The notes beneath the pieces were generated by a model that saw only the letters and a program-made list of their open reading frames with translations, had not been told where the DNA came from and ran no database searches. Made by a program: the position numbers and the translations under genes. A stretch of 64,000 nt of DNA from G963692885 sp964657395 (lineage in GTDB: Bacteria > Acidobacteriota > Terriglobia > Terriglobales > Acidobacteriaceae): contig CAZZUX010000003.1 in NCBI GenBank assembly GCA_964657395.1, positions 1 through 64,000 on the forward strand, in the 5' to 3' direction. Positions within the stretch are counted from its first letter, which is position 1, and every line of letters begins with the position of its first letter. This document shows, piece after piece, positions 1 to 8,715 of the stretch.

Positions 1-77
1 TGGTCGGGACGGGCAGATTCGAACTGCCGACCCCTCACACCCCAAGCGAGTGCTCTACCAGGCTGAGCCACGTCCCG
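1..77 (-). tRNA. tRNA-Pro (anticodon GGG)
   Basis: The minus strand folds as a complete cloverleaf of 77 nt with an encoded CCA end at positions 3-1. The acceptor stem is CGGGACG/CGTCCCG, the anticodon stem CTCGC/GTGAG encloses the loop TTGGGGT, and the T arm is GGCAG-TTCGAAT-CTGCC. The loop places GGG at positions 34-36, which reads proline codons. The CGGGACG start is typical of bacterial tRNA-Pro. A weak -10-like TACACT lies on the minus strand at about 114-109. Confidence 0.96.
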
Positions 78-188
78 AACCGTTGCAAGAGGGGATCTTG
101 CTCGCCCTAGTGTACACGTCTCCGGCTATTGAAGCGACTGCCGGGTCCGCCGCCCGGCACTTCGCCTAATCCTGATCTGCTGTGGGCG

Positions 189-461
189 TCAGTGTGCCTC
201 AGGCTTGTATTCCTTGGGCAGAGCGCCGCCCTCGCCGAAGAAAAATTCCTGCATCTGCTCCACCAGGAACTCCTGTGCCTGCGGCGTCCATGGCTGCAGA
301 CGATACTCGTTCAACAACATCTTCTGTCGCTCAACCCACTCGTCCCACGACTGTTTGGAAACATTGTTGAAGATCTTGTGACCGAAATCCGAATCGAATG
401 GAGGCTCATCCAGTCCTTCCATCTCCTTCTTGAAACGTGAATCCTGCACCATGTGCGCCAT
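189..461 (-). CDS. YggX-family probable Fe(2+)-trafficking protein
   Basis: A 90-residue protein matching the small cytosolic YggX family along its whole length. Visible family features are KIFNNVSKQSWDEWVERQ followed by MLLNEYRL and an acidic C-terminal half with EQMQEFFF. Members protect iron-sulfur enzymes from oxidative damage and were proposed to handle labile Fe(II). The E. coli protein carries an N-terminal Cys-x-Phe motif; here the N-terminus is MAHMVQDSRFKKEMEG, so that cysteine is absent. The ATG at 461 has AGGAGA about 12 nt upstream, a slightly long spacing; an in-frame ATG at 452 is an alternative start. It is a single gene between tRNA-Pro and an empty intergenic region. Confidence 0.88.
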   Translation of the reverse strand: MAHMVQDSRFKKEMEGLDEPPFDSDFGHKIFNNVSKQSWDEWVERQKMLLNEYRLQPWTPQAQEFLVEQMQEFFFGEGGALPKEYKPEAH

Positions 462-987
462 GCCGGGTGGTTCTCCTCTTGCCTGTTATGTCTCTTGCCA
501 TTGTAAGCAAACCAGGAATACTTTGTTTTATCGTGCCAATATGCGCGCTCAGCAAACGTTAGAGTTCGGAGTAGCGGGCAGAGATATAGCTGTCGTCAGG
601 ATGGACGAAGCCGATCGTCTGTCAGATACCGGTTTCTTCCACAGGCCACGCGCACACATCTGCAAAGACGCACAGATTCAAAGGTAATCGTAGTTGTATC
701 TATTAACTGGCTTCCATGTCCACGATCCCAGGGAGTGGACCGGGATCGCAGCAGGGCAGGGAATTCGCGAGCAAGAGCCGCCTGCGCGATCGTGCCCTCA
801 TGCCATGCTGCGCGCGCTCTAACTGCCCTCTGATCGAACTGCGACAATCCAACGATCTGGTGGCTCCCATGGTCTTTGCTTCATCACAAATTATCCATGG
901 GTAACTCGGCACGGAGCATCGAGTCACTGTTCCTCCACCAGCCAGGTATCGGCACTTCTCCGGATGGTCTAGCATCGAAGGAGACCT
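462..987. other. intergenic region, no gene recognised
   Basis: About 526 bases between yggX (minus) and gltX (plus). It should contain both promoters. I see no convincing protein: the short frames crossing it lack ribosome-binding sites and family resemblance. No tRNA, T-box or other RNA fold was recognised by eye. The last bases hold the gltX ribosome-binding site GGAG at about 979-982. Confidence 0.5.
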
Positions 988-2502
988 ATGACGACCATCT
1001 CCAAAGCCGGCGTCCGCGTACGCTTCGCTCCTTCTCCCACCGGCCTCCTTCACGTGGGCAACGCCCGCACGGCACTCTACAACTGGCTTTTTGCGAAACA
1101 CCAGGGTGGCGTTTTCGTCCTGCGCGTCGAAGATACCGACCTGGATCGCAGTGAAGCTCGCTATGAAGGTCAGCTGATCGACGACCTTCACTGGCTGGGA
1201 TTGACATGGCAGGAAGGTCCACTCGTCGGCGGACCCTATGGTCCTTATCGCCAATCAGAGCGGCTGGATATTTATCAGCAGCACACGGATCAATTGCTAC
1301 GCGAGGGCAAAGCCTATCGCTGTTTCTGCACGCAGCAGGAGCTGGAGACGCAGCGTCTCGCCGCCGCAAAGCAGCATCTGCCGCAGGTTTATTCCGGCAT
1401 CTGCCGCGGTATCAGCGAAGAAGACAGCGCGGCTCGCGCAGCATCCGGTGAAGCTTTTGCAGTCCGTCTGCGTGTGCCTGAAAGACCGCTGCGATTCACT
1501 GACATAGTGCGCGGCGACGTTGAGTTTCAGCATGACGCCATCAGCGATCCGGTGCTCGTGCGCTCCGGCGACGGCATTCCTGTGTACAACTACGTTGTCA
1601 CCATCGACGACGCGCTCATGGGCATCACGCATGTCATACGGGGCGACGATCACATCTCGAACACTCCAAAACAGGTGGCCATCTACGAAGCGTTCGGATG
1701 GGATCCGCCTATGTTCGCGCATTTGTCCACCATTCTTGGCAGCGACCGCGAGCGGCTTTCCAAGCGCCACGGCGCCACGTCGATTGCTAGCTTTCGCGAG
1801 ATGGGCTATCTCCCGGAAGCACTGGTGAATTACCTCGCGCTGCTCGGCTGGGGGGCAGAAGGCGGTGTGCGCGAGACCTTCACGCCGGAGGAACTCGCCA
1901 AGGAATTTAAGCTCGAGCGAGTTACTCCCTCACCTGCGATATTCGACTGGGACAAGCTGAACTGGCTCAACCGGCATTACCTGAAATCCAAGCCGGTCGG
2001 CGACGTAATCGAGCTTGCGTGGCCGCCGTTCGAAGACAAACAGTGGCTGCCGTTGCGCACCATGGCCGATGGCCAGGTCATCGAGTGGTTCGCGAAAATG
2101 CTCGCCGTCTTCTTACCCGGCGTCGATCGTCTCGATCAATTGCCGCACAGGTCCGAATTTCTGTTTCACATGGATCTCGCCAAGCTGCGCGAAGATCCGG
2201 AGACAGCAGCGATCCTGACAGCAGACTCTGCGCAGAAGGTCGTTGTAGCCTTCATCCAGAAAGTGGCAGCCCGTACGGAACCGCTCACAGCCGAAGCCTT
2301 CAAGGCCATGATGAACGAGATCAAGAATGAGACGGCGATCAAAGGCAAGGAGCTGTTCCACCCCGTTCGCATCCTGCTGACCGGCGCACACAGTGGCCCC
2401 GAGTTCGACAAACTCGTGCCGGTGATCGAAGAAGGCTCAGCGGCTACGCTCCCCATGCCCATATTGAGCATCCGGGAGCGTGCCGAGCGCTGGCTTCTTT
2501 AG
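988..2502 (+). CDS. gltX: glutamyl-tRNA synthetase
   Basis: A 504-residue class I aminoacyl-tRNA synthetase that charges tRNA-Glu with glutamate in the cytosol. The HIGH-type signature lies in PSPTGLLHVGNARTALYNW near residue 16, and the KMSKS-type loop is RERLSKRHG near residue 256. A Cys-x-Cys pair (CFC, about residues 112-114) followed by YSGIC forms the zinc-binding insert found in many bacterial GluRS. The remainder is the helical anticodon-binding domain, and total length is normal for the family. The ATG at 988 has GGAG at good spacing (GAAGGAGACCT-ATG). Whether the enzyme is discriminating or also charges tRNA-Gln for the amidotransferase route cannot be told by eye. Confidence 0.97.
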   Translation: MTTISKAGVRVRFAPSPTGLLHVGNARTALYNWLFAKHQGGVFVLRVEDTDLDRSEARYEGQLIDDLHWLGLTWQEGPLVGGPYGPYRQSERLDIYQQHTDQLLREGKAYRCFCTQQELETQRLAAAKQHLPQVYSGICRGISEEDSAARAASGEAFAVRLRVPERPLRFTDIVRGDVEFQHDAISDPVLVRSGDGIPVYNYVVTIDDALMGITHVIRGDDHISNTPKQVAIYEAFGWDPPMFAHLSTILGSDRERLSKRHGATSIASFREMGYLPEALVNYLALLGWGAEGGVRETFTPEELAKEFKLERVTPSPAIFDWDKLNWLNRHYLKSKPVGDVIELAWPPFEDKQWLPLRTMADGQVIEWFAKMLAVFLPGVDRLDQLPHRSEFLFHMDLAKLREDPETAAILTADSAQKVVVAFIQKVAARTEPLTAEAFKAMMNEIKNETAIKGKELFHPVRILLTGAHSGPEFDKLVPVIEEGSAATLPMPILSIRERAERWLL

Positions 2503-2509
2503 CTGAGGC

Positions 2510-2941
2510 TTAGTGCTTGCCGCCGTGCGCGGTAAGCTTCACGTCGATGTTGCCGCGGGTTGCATTGGAGTAGGGGCAGGTCCTGTGCGCATCCGCCACC
2601 AGCTTTTCCGCGGCAGCCTGATCGAGATCCGCGGCCGTGATGTCCATGGTCACCGCAACCGTAAAGCCCTCGCCAGCATCCTGCGGTCCTATGTCAACGG
2701 ATGACTGGATCGTGATCTCGCCCGGATTGATCTTCTGCTGATGCGCCTGGTACTGCATCGCGCCCGTGAAGCAGGCAGCATAGCCGGCCGCAAACAACTG
2801 CTCAGGATTGGTGCCGGGCTTGCCGGTGCCCCCCAGCGCGGCAGGCGCTGCCAGGTTTACTTCAAGTGCGCCATCAGAACTTTTTGCGTGACCATTGCGG
2901 CCGCCTACGGTCGTCACTTCTGCGGTGTACAAAACCTTCAT
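2510..2941 (-). CDS. ohr: organic hydroperoxide resistance protein (Ohr/OsmC family)
   Basis: A 143-residue Ohr-type thiol peroxidase that reduces organic and fatty-acid hydroperoxides, usually recycled by lipoylated proteins. The two redox cysteines are C57 in AAGYAACFTGAMQ and C122 in TCPYSNATRGN, both in standard family context. The start at 2941 gives MKVLYTAEVT, the usual Ohr N-terminus, with GGAG 8 nt upstream; a longer frame to 2971 lacks support. It converges with gltX, leaving only 7 bases between the stop codons. No OhrR-type regulator is adjacent. Confidence 0.93.
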   Translation of the reverse strand: MKVLYTAEVTTVGGRNGHAKSSDGALEVNLAAPAALGGTGKPGTNPEQLFAAGYAACFTGAMQYQAHQQKINPGEITIQSSVDIGPQDAGEGFTVAVTMDITAADLDQAAAEKLVADAHRTCPYSNATRGNIDVKLTAHGGKH

Positions 2942-3036
2942 TCCGTCATCTCCAAATTGTTCTGGATACAAGGCTGTTAGATTCGCAGAATGCGGTCACC
3001 GAAGCAAATCTGTGCAGCATCATCCGGCTGGACGCG

Positions 3037-3615
3037 ATGACCGGCCTGGACCATGACCCGAAGATGGTGTTTCCGCACACATGGTCTGTGCAGCGACTGA
3101 ACGCACGGCCCATGATCCTGCCTCGGCTTCACATCGTGTATCCCGGCGAGGTGGAAGAAGTAGAGATCGGCGCACTGGAGCTCATGATTTCGCCAGTAGA
3201 AGGCGAACGCTTCCTGGCGACCTGTGCGCTCGGCTTTGCCGCCGACACCATCCCCACCGGCGTCTGGAGTTGTCCCCATCCTGACTGGCTGTGCGCCATC
3301 TCCGGCGGCTACGCCTACATGATCAACACACGCAGTCCGCGCGAGTGGCAGCAGGTGGAGTACAAGCCCGTAGTGGAAGTCCGTCCCATCCCGGAAGCCG
3401 GGCTGCTTGTGTTTGCAAGTTTTCACACGCTGCTCGCTTACGGGCCTGAGGGCATCCGATGGAAGACACAGCGACTTACCTCGGAAGGTCTGCGGCTCGG
3501 CGACGTAGTCTCCGGCAGCCTCTCCGGATGGGGATGGGACATGCTCACTGATCGTGAGTTCCCGTTCGCTGTAGATCTCGTTACCGGCGAAACAACCACT
3601 GGCTTACCCCTCTGA
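3037..3615 (+). CDS. conserved hypothetical protein, start uncertain
   Basis: An open frame of 192 residues from the ATG at 3037. I do not recognise the family. The sequence is rich in beta-forming and aromatic stretches (GVWSCPHPDWLCAISGGYAY, SGSLSGWGWDML) and resembles one or two blades of a beta-propeller more than an enzyme. No signal peptide or membrane segment is seen. The frame is open further upstream, but an ATG at 2866 would lie inside ohr on the opposite strand, so that start is unlikely. No good ribosome-binding site precedes 3037; 3064 is another possible ATG. The 3' end overlaps rsmD by 12 bases tail to tail. Confidence 0.6.
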   Translation: MTGLDHDPKMVFPHTWSVQRLNARPMILPRLHIVYPGEVEEVEIGALELMISPVEGERFLATCALGFAADTIPTGVWSCPHPDWLCAISGGYAYMINTRSPREWQQVEYKPVVEVRPIPEAGLLVFASFHTLLAYGPEGIRWKTQRLTSEGLRLGDVVSGSLSGWGWDMLTDREFPFAVDLVTGETTTGLPL

Positions 3616-4197
3616 AGACGCGCTCCGGTGCTCGCGACGATAGAAGCTCAACGCAGCTTCGCCCTGTTCTACGACGCGATATCGCCGAAGCTCACCATAC
3701 CGGTCAGCCACTGGCGGCGGGACTTTGCCGCCGCGCGATGAACGATGTTCGACAGACACGATGGCGTCGGGAGCCAGCAACCGCGCAGCATCCTGTGCCA
3801 GCAGCCGCAGAGTTTCGCCGTAGTCCGCTGCCTGCTCATACGGTGGATCAAGAAAAACCAGGTCGAACGGATTTTCTGCTTTCCGTAGTGCCGCCACCAC
3901 GCTCATGCCGGAGATTGAGAAGCCTTCGGCGATCCTCAACGCCGCCAAATTAGCCCGGATCGCCTGCAACGCAGCCGGCGCTTTTTCGACGAACACTACT
4001 GCAGCCGCGCCGCGACTGATGGCTTCAATGCCGATAGCTCCTGAACCGGCAAACAAATCAGCCACTCTTGCGCCCGGTACCACGGGGGCAAGAATGTTGA
4101 AGAGCCGCTCGCGCAGCCGGTCGCCCGTCGGCCGTGTCTCCATGCCCTCAGGTGCTTCCAGGATGCGGGATCGGTATTTGCCGGCAATCACACGCAT
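3604..4197 (-). CDS. rsmD: 16S rRNA (guanine966-N2)-methyltransferase
   Basis: A 197-residue SAM-dependent methyltransferase of the RsmD family, which modifies G966 of 16S rRNA during 30S assembly. It starts with the diagnostic MRVIAGKYRSR, has the SAM-binding loop DLFAGSGAIGIEA at about residues 48-60, and the N6/N2-methylase motif DPPY at residues 117-120. Length is typical. The start at 4197 is fixed by homology; a longer frame upstream would add only Arg-rich sequence. It is often followed by coaD in other bacteria, but not here. Confidence 0.93.
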   Translation of the reverse strand: MRVIAGKYRSRILEAPEGMETRPTGDRLRERLFNILAPVVPGARVADLFAGSGAIGIEAISRGAAAVVFVEKAPAALQAIRANLAALRIAEGFSISGMSVVAALRKAENPFDLVFLDPPYEQAADYGETLRLLAQDAARLLAPDAIVSVEHRSSRGGKVPPPVADRYGELRRYRVVEQGEAALSFYRREHRSASSEG

Positions 4198-4276
4198 AGA
4201 GCCGATAGTAATTCGCCTGCAGCGAGTGGGGCGCGCCCGGCAGGCTGCCCGTTGCCGTCTGTACAATTAGGTCACG

Positions 4277-5380
4277 ATGCGAGGCTGGTCATTTCCGATG
4301 GGGCGCTGGCTGGGCGTGGACATCCGCATCCACACTTTCTTCATCCTGCTCCTCGGTGTATGCGCGGCATGGGCTAACATGCTGAACCTGACCGGCATGC
4401 GCGGCTTCGGTCTCTGGCTGGTCGTGCTCGGCTCCGTCACCTTCCGCGAGATCGCCCGCGTTATCGCAGCGGCCTACCACGGCTTGCAATTGCGCAGCAT
4501 CCTCCTGCTTCCCATCGGCGGCCTGCTTTCCTACTCCAATGCTGACAGCCTGGAACGTGCGAACGAACCGAAACTCCAGCGCACCATGGCCCTTGTCGGC
4601 CCTATCGCGAGCGTCTCGCTTGGCGCTGTTCTCTGGCTCACCATCGCCGGCATGTCGCCTGACTTGCCAGTGTGGACCCGGCCCTTTGTCACTCCTGCCC
4701 ACCTTATCCGCAGCGCGGTCTGGCTCAATCTCTTCATAGGTGTAGTGAACCTGCTGCCCGCCTATCCGCTCGATGCCGGACGGGTGCTCCGTTCTTACCT
4801 CGCACAGAAAAGCGGGAAGGATGCTGCCGCGAAGCTCGCATCCACCATTGGCCAGATCACCGGGGTCGCAGGATTTGCCCTGGGTGTACTCCTGCAAAGT
4901 CCGCTGCTGATCGTTGCCGGCTTCTTCATTCTCATGGGTGCAAAACTGGAAGACCAGGGCGTGCTCTTCCAGAATGTCGTCGACACCGTCTTCATGAAAG
5001 ATGTCATGCTCACAGATTTCTCCATGCTGTCGCCGTCTGACACCCTGGAGGACGCTCTGCACAAGGCAGTCCACAGTCTGCAGGATGATTTTCCCGTGGT
5101 TCGGGGACAGAACCTGGTCGGCATCGTCTCGCGCCAGAACATTCTGGAAGCCCTGCGCAGCGAAGGCAACGGCTACGTCCAGGGAGTCATGCAGCGCGCC
5201 TTTCCCGTGGCGCAGCCGGAAGATTCGCTCGGGGCGACCATCAGCCGCTTCAGCGGTCGCGGCATGTCGCTGGTGCCCGTAACGGACAGCGGACGCATCG
5301 TGGGCATCGTCACCCTGCAGAACCTGATGCACTCCATGGGGCTGCTGGCGGAAAGCCGCAAACTGCGTCAGCGGGAATAG
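4277..5380 (+). CDS. M50-like membrane protein with two CBS domains, zinc motif degenerate
   Basis: A 367-residue protein with the layout of bacterial site-2-protease homologues of the M50B/CBS type: several membrane segments (about 20-35, 45-65, 105-125, 148-165, 190-225) and two C-terminal CBS domains (about 230-360). The second M50 motif survives as NLLPAYPLDAGR with Asp166. The first motif does not: where HELGH is expected the sequence reads TFREIARVIAAA, with Arg at 57 and 61, so two zinc ligands are missing while the Glu remains. Flanking family sequence (LLPIGGLLSY) is intact, so alignment is secure. It is probably a non-proteolytic relative, with the CBS pair binding adenosyl ligands. 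The ATG has AGG 6 nt upstream. rsmI follows after 2 bases, so the two are likely co-translated. Confidence 0.85.
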   Translation: MRGWSFPMGRWLGVDIRIHTFFILLLGVCAAWANMLNLTGMRGFGLWLVVLGSVTFREIARVIAAAYHGLQLRSILLLPIGGLLSYSNADSLERANEPKLQRTMALVGPIASVSLGAVLWLTIAGMSPDLPVWTRPFVTPAHLIRSAVWLNLFIGVVNLLPAYPLDAGRVLRSYLAQKSGKDAAAKLASTIGQITGVAGFALGVLLQSPLLIVAGFFILMGAKLEDQGVLFQNVVDTVFMKDVMLTDFSMLSPSDTLEDALHKAVHSLQDDFPVVRGQNLVGIVSRQNILEALRSEGNGYVQGVMQRAFPVAQPEDSLGATISRFSGRGMSLVPVTDSGRIVGIVTLQNLMHSMGLLAESRKLRQRE

Positions 5381-5382
5381 CC

Positions 5383-6336
5383 TTGCTGCCGCAGGATGAA
5401 GAAGCTCCGGAACAAGAAGACAGCGTTGAACCTGAAGCGGCACATCACCCGCTTCGCGCGCGCCAAAAGCCACTGGAACCCGGCCTCTATCTCGTCGGCA
5501 CGCCGATCGGCAACCTGGAAGACATAACCCTGCGTGCCTTGCGGGTCCTCGAACTCGCCGACAGCATCGCTTGCGAAGACACGCGAGAGACCCAGAAACT
5601 GCTGCAACATTTCGACATTCGCACGCCCATGGTCAGCTACCACGCTCATAACGAGCTCGAGCGGTCGGCCAGTCTGCTTGAAGAACTCAGGCAGGGCAAG
5701 CGCATCGCTATCGTGACCGATGCCGGCATGCCCGGTATTTCGGATCCGGGAGTCCTGCTCGCAAGAGCTGCCATCGATGCCGGCATCCGGGTCACGCCCA
5801 TCCCAGGAGCGAACGCAGCCATCGCCGCACTGGTCGCCTCGGGTCTCGGCACTGAACGCTTCAGCTTCTGCGGCTTCCTTCCCTCAAAGGCGGGCGAACG
5901 GCGGACTGCACTCGAGAAGGTGGCGGCCCTGGACGAATCCGCAACCCTGGTCTTCTATGAAGCGCCGCATCGCATCCTTGAAACTCTTGGCGATGTCCAG
6001 GCCGTCTGGGGCATGGACTGCCAGGTGGTCGTTGCCCGCGAACTTACCAAACTGCATGAAGAATTTCTGCGAGGGACCGCAGCCGACGTGCGGACAAACC
6101 TTGCAGCCCGCGAACGCATCCGCGGCGAGATCACGCTGCTGGTCGAAGCCACTCCCGCTGCAAGCCGGTCCGCGGCCGGGACAGCCGAACTGCAAAGCAT
6201 CTCCAGTCGTCTGCTGGCGTTGCAGGAATCAGACGGACTGGACGAGAAGGAAGCGCTGAAACGCGTAGCCCGCGAACGCGGTATAGGCAAAAGCGACGCC
6301 TACCGCGAACTTCAGCGCGAACGCGCGAAGCTTTAG
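5383..6336 (+). CDS. rsmI: 16S rRNA (cytidine1402-2'-O)-methyltransferase
   Basis: A 317-residue tetrapyrrole-methylase-fold enzyme that 2'-O-methylates C1402 in the ribosomal P site. Family motifs include LYLVGTPIGNLEDITLRAL, CEDTRETQKLL, and VTDAGMPGISDPG with the SAM loop. The only start-type codon ahead of the domain is TTG at 5383, giving an acidic 34-residue extension before the usual N-terminus. That TTG sits 2 bases after the upstream stop with GGGAA before it, so translation is probably coupled to the M50-like gene. Confidence 0.93.
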   Translation: MLPQDEEAPEQEDSVEPEAAHHPLRARQKPLEPGLYLVGTPIGNLEDITLRALRVLELADSIACEDTRETQKLLQHFDIRTPMVSYHAHNELERSASLLEELRQGKRIAIVTDAGMPGISDPGVLLARAAIDAGIRVTPIPGANAAIAALVASGLGTERFSFCGFLPSKAGERRTALEKVAALDESATLVFYEAPHRILETLGDVQAVWGMDCQVVVARELTKLHEEFLRGTAADVRTNLAARERIRGEITLLVEATPAASRSAAGTAELQSISSRLLALQESDGLDEKEALKRVARERGIGKSDAYRELQRERAKL

Positions 6337-6485
6337 ACATCCTGACCTGCTGACAGCCTTTTTCATTTACCTCATGAAAGCTGCGTGCTTTAGGAGCAAA
6401 TGCTTCTGCAAAGTCAGCCAACGCTCCACGCCACGCAGAACGTCACAGCAACCATGGCGGTTATCTAACCCCTGGAGGTTTACTT

Positions 6486-6998
6486 ATGGGTCTCATTACA
6501 CCGAACGACTACGACGATCTTCGCTCTCTCTACAATGCACAGCTTCGCTACCTGCTCTCCACAGAAAACCAGATCGTGAAGGGTCTCGAAAGCATGATCT
6601 CTCACGCACAGGATGAGCAGGTGAAGCAGGTCTTCCAATCCCACTTGCAGGAGACGCAGGTACAGGCACAGCGCCTCGAAAAGCTGATTGGCGACATCAA
6701 TGGCGATGTGGACGATAAGAAAGATCCGATCGCCAGTGCGCTGATTGGTTCCGGCGTGAACATCGTGCGTGAATCCAGCGAGGGTCCCGTGCGTGATGCT
6801 GGTCTGATCGCGACTGCCCAGAAGATTGAGCACTACGAGATCGCGTCCTATGGTTCAGCCAGGGATTGGGCAGATACGCTCGGCCTCGCCGACCACGTCA
6901 GCTTGCTGCAGACCACACTGGACGAGGAGAAACATGCGGATCAGCTTCTCACCAGGCTTTCGCAGCGAACCAATGCATCGGCTCGCGCTGCGGCTTAG
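6486..6998 (+). CDS. YciF/YciE-type ferritin-like protein (DUF892)
   Basis: A 170-residue four-helix protein of the DUF892 family, related to E. coli YciE/YciF and found in stress regulons. Characteristic segments are LRSLYNAQLRYLLSTENQIV, EIEHYE-like QKIEHYEIASYGSARDWA, and LDEEKHADQLL, which supply the Glu and His residues that form a di-iron site in ferritin-like folds. Function in vivo is unsettled. The ATG has GGAGG 9 nt upstream. It stands alone and is followed by a clear hairpin terminator. Confidence 0.88.
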   Translation: MGLITPNDYDDLRSLYNAQLRYLLSTENQIVKGLESMISHAQDEQVKQVFQSHLQETQVQAQRLEKLIGDINGDVDDKKDPIASALIGSGVNIVRESSEGPVRDAGLIATAQKIEHYEIASYGSARDWADTLGLADHVSLLQTTLDEEKHADQLLTRLSQRTNASARAAA

Positions 6999-7023
6999 GC
7001 ATCGACCCTCCTAGTACAGCAGA

Positions 7024-7045
7024 AAGCCCGCGCAGTCGCGGGCTT
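7024..7045. terminator. bidirectional hairpin terminator
   Basis: A perfect 9-bp stem (AAGCCCGCG / CGCGGGCTT) with a CAGT loop sits between the converging yciF-like gene and the hypothetical gene at 7065-7583. T tracts on either side are short, so it is a weak intrinsic terminator that could act in both directions. Confidence 0.7.
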
Positions 7046-7064
7046 CTGTCTATAGCGGTCGATC

Positions 7065-7583
7065 TTACTTCGCTTCGGGTAGCTCCCATGCCGGCGTAGC
7101 CCGCTTCGCCTTTGGAAGGTCATTGCCTTTGACGCGGTCATACATATAGGAATCGCTCACGGTTCCAAGGGACTCGTTGTAGAGACTTGGCTCACCGATG
7201 ATTTCGCGCAGTTCTTCAGCAAAGCGGTGGATGGCCTTCAACGCGTCTGCGGTCGCGGCAATCTTCAGTCCGGGCGTTTCGAAGTGCTTTTGATAGCCAT
7301 GATCAACCAGCGTCGCGACCTGGCCGCCCAGCAGCCAGCCTGGCCGATGCAGCCAGACGACTGCGTGGCCGGCCTCTTCATTCTTGGCCTTCGTAGCCTT
7401 TACGCCGAAGTTCGGATTCGGCGCCAGGATCGCTCCGGCGCCGAACTTGGTAATCAGGATCTGGCCGGGCATGGTTGCCGCACCTTTCCCTGCGACGCCG
7501 GGAGCCTCTCTGACATCAAATGCATTGGAACGAAGCAGTTGCAGGATCTGGTCAAAGGTGCGGACAACGGTTTTAGTTCGCAT
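7065..7583 (-). CDS. hypothetical protein, 172 residues
   Basis: A 172-residue soluble protein that I do not recognise. It has no signal peptide or obvious membrane span. Segments such as GQILITKFGAGAILAPNPNF and AVVWLHRPGWLLGGQVATL look like a compact alpha/beta core, followed by a helical region (ADALKAIHRFAEELREIIGE) and a charged tail. The ATG at 7583 has a GGGAG about 13 nt upstream, which is far. It is divergent from the cysM operon with about 160 bases between the starts, so a shared promoter region is likely. Confidence 0.6.
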   Translation of the reverse strand: MRTKTVVRTFDQILQLLRSNAFDVREAPGVAGKGAATMPGQILITKFGAGAILAPNPNFGVKATKAKNEEAGHAVVWLHRPGWLLGGQVATLVDHGYQKHFETPGLKIAATADALKAIHRFAEELREIIGEPSLYNESLGTVSDSYMYDRVKGNDLPKAKRATPAWELPEAK

Positions 7584-7746
7584 GAACTGGGAAAGACTCC
7601 CGTTTTGCTGGGATTCCGGAGCAAACGCTACACTGGTGGGACGCAGCTACGGTTCCTCCACTCTCGCATAATGGCAGAGACGCCGCAATACACCGTCGTT
7701 GGCGCACGAGCGTGCAGCCACAAGGCCGAAAGGATTTCAGACAGAC

Positions 7747-8709
7747 ATGACAACGTCGTTGAATGCACTGGAGAATCCGCCCGCCACTACTGAGCAGCTG
7801 GGCACGGCACTCCTCGATCGCATCGGCCATACGCCTCTGATTCGCCTTCCGCGCCTTTCCGCTCACGTGCCTGGAATTCAGATTCTCGGCAAGGCGGAAT
7901 GGATGAATCCTGGTGGCTCGGTGAAAGACCGCGCTGCCTCCGCCATCGTCGGTGCTGCGGAAGCGGCGGGTCAACTCGGACAGGGACGACACCTGCTGGA
8001 CGCGACCAGCGGTAACACGGGAATTGCCTATGCCATGCTCGGGGCTGCGCGCGGTTTCCCGGTCACCCTCTGTATGCCTTCCAACGTCTCGCCTGAACGC
8101 AAAAAGATTCTTTCGGCCTACGGCGCGAACATTGTCTGGACTGATCCGGCCGACGGTTCGGACGGCGCCATCCGCAAAGCGCGCGAGCTCGCTGCAGGCG
8201 ACCCGGATAAGTACTTCTACGCGGATCAATATGGCAATAACAATAACTGGCGCGCCCACTATCTCGGCACTGCCAACGAAATCTGGGAGCAGACCGAGGG
8301 TCAGATCACGCACTTCGTCGCCGGCCTGGGCACCAGCGGAACCTTCATGGGCACCACACGCCGTCTCCGCGAGCTCAACCGGAATATCCAGTGCATCTCC
8401 ATGCAGCCCGACTCGCCATTTAACGGCCTCGAAGGCCTGAAGCACATGGAGACCGCCATCGTGCCGCCGATCTACGATCCGAAGCTGGCAGACCGAAACA
8501 TCGCCATGTCGACCGAGCGTGCTTACGCCATGGCCAAGCAGCTTGGTAAAACAGAGGGCCTGCTGGTTGGTGTTTCAGCAGCAGCCGCGGTTGCTGCGTC
8601 GCTGCAGGTAGCCGAGGAAGAGCATCGCGCCGGCAGGAATGCCGTCATCGTCACCATCCTCTGCGACTCGGCCGACAAGTATCTGAGTGAGCGGTTCTGG
8701 GAGGAATAG
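7747..8709 (+). CDS. cysM: cysteine synthase, CysM-like (CysO-dependent type likely)
   Basis: A 320-residue PLP enzyme of the cysteine synthase family. PLP-binding Lys60 lies in NPGGSVKDRAA, the substrate loop is TSGNTG (87-92), and the phosphate loop is GLGTSGT. Classical enzymes use O-acetylserine and sulfide. Mycobacterial CysM uses O-phosphoserine and the thiocarboxylated carrier CysO. Context favours the latter: the next genes encode a Mec-type JAMM protease (6-base gap) and a CysO-containing activator. The chosen ATG at 7747 gives MTTSLNALEN with a purine-rich AAAGGA upstream; the longer frame to 7699 has no support. Substrate specificity is an inference. Confidence 0.88.
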   Translation: MTTSLNALENPPATTEQLGTALLDRIGHTPLIRLPRLSAHVPGIQILGKAEWMNPGGSVKDRAASAIVGAAEAAGQLGQGRHLLDATSGNTGIAYAMLGAARGFPVTLCMPSNVSPERKKILSAYGANIVWTDPADGSDGAIRKARELAAGDPDKYFYADQYGNNNNWRAHYLGTANEIWEQTEGQITHFVAGLGTSGTFMGTTRRLRELNRNIQCISMQPDSPFNGLEGLKHMETAIVPPIYDPKLADRNIAMSTERAYAMAKQLGKTEGLLVGVSAAAAVAASLQVAEEEHRAGRNAVIVTILCDSADKYLSERFWEE

Positions 8710-8715
8710 CCATCA

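Noticed and set aside
596..847. 83-residue minus-strand frame upstream of gltX
   Set aside because: TTG start without a ribosome-binding site, no recognisable family, and an Arg-rich composition typical of noncoding high-GC frames.
2866..3036. N-terminal extension of the hypothetical protein at 3037-3615
   Set aside because: It overlaps ohr on the other strand and its translation is Arg- and Cys-rich without any domain character.
4289..5473. 394-residue antisense frame opposite the M50-like and rsmI genes
   Set aside because: It is a shadow of high-GC codon structure, with no family resemblance or start signals, opposite well-supported genes.
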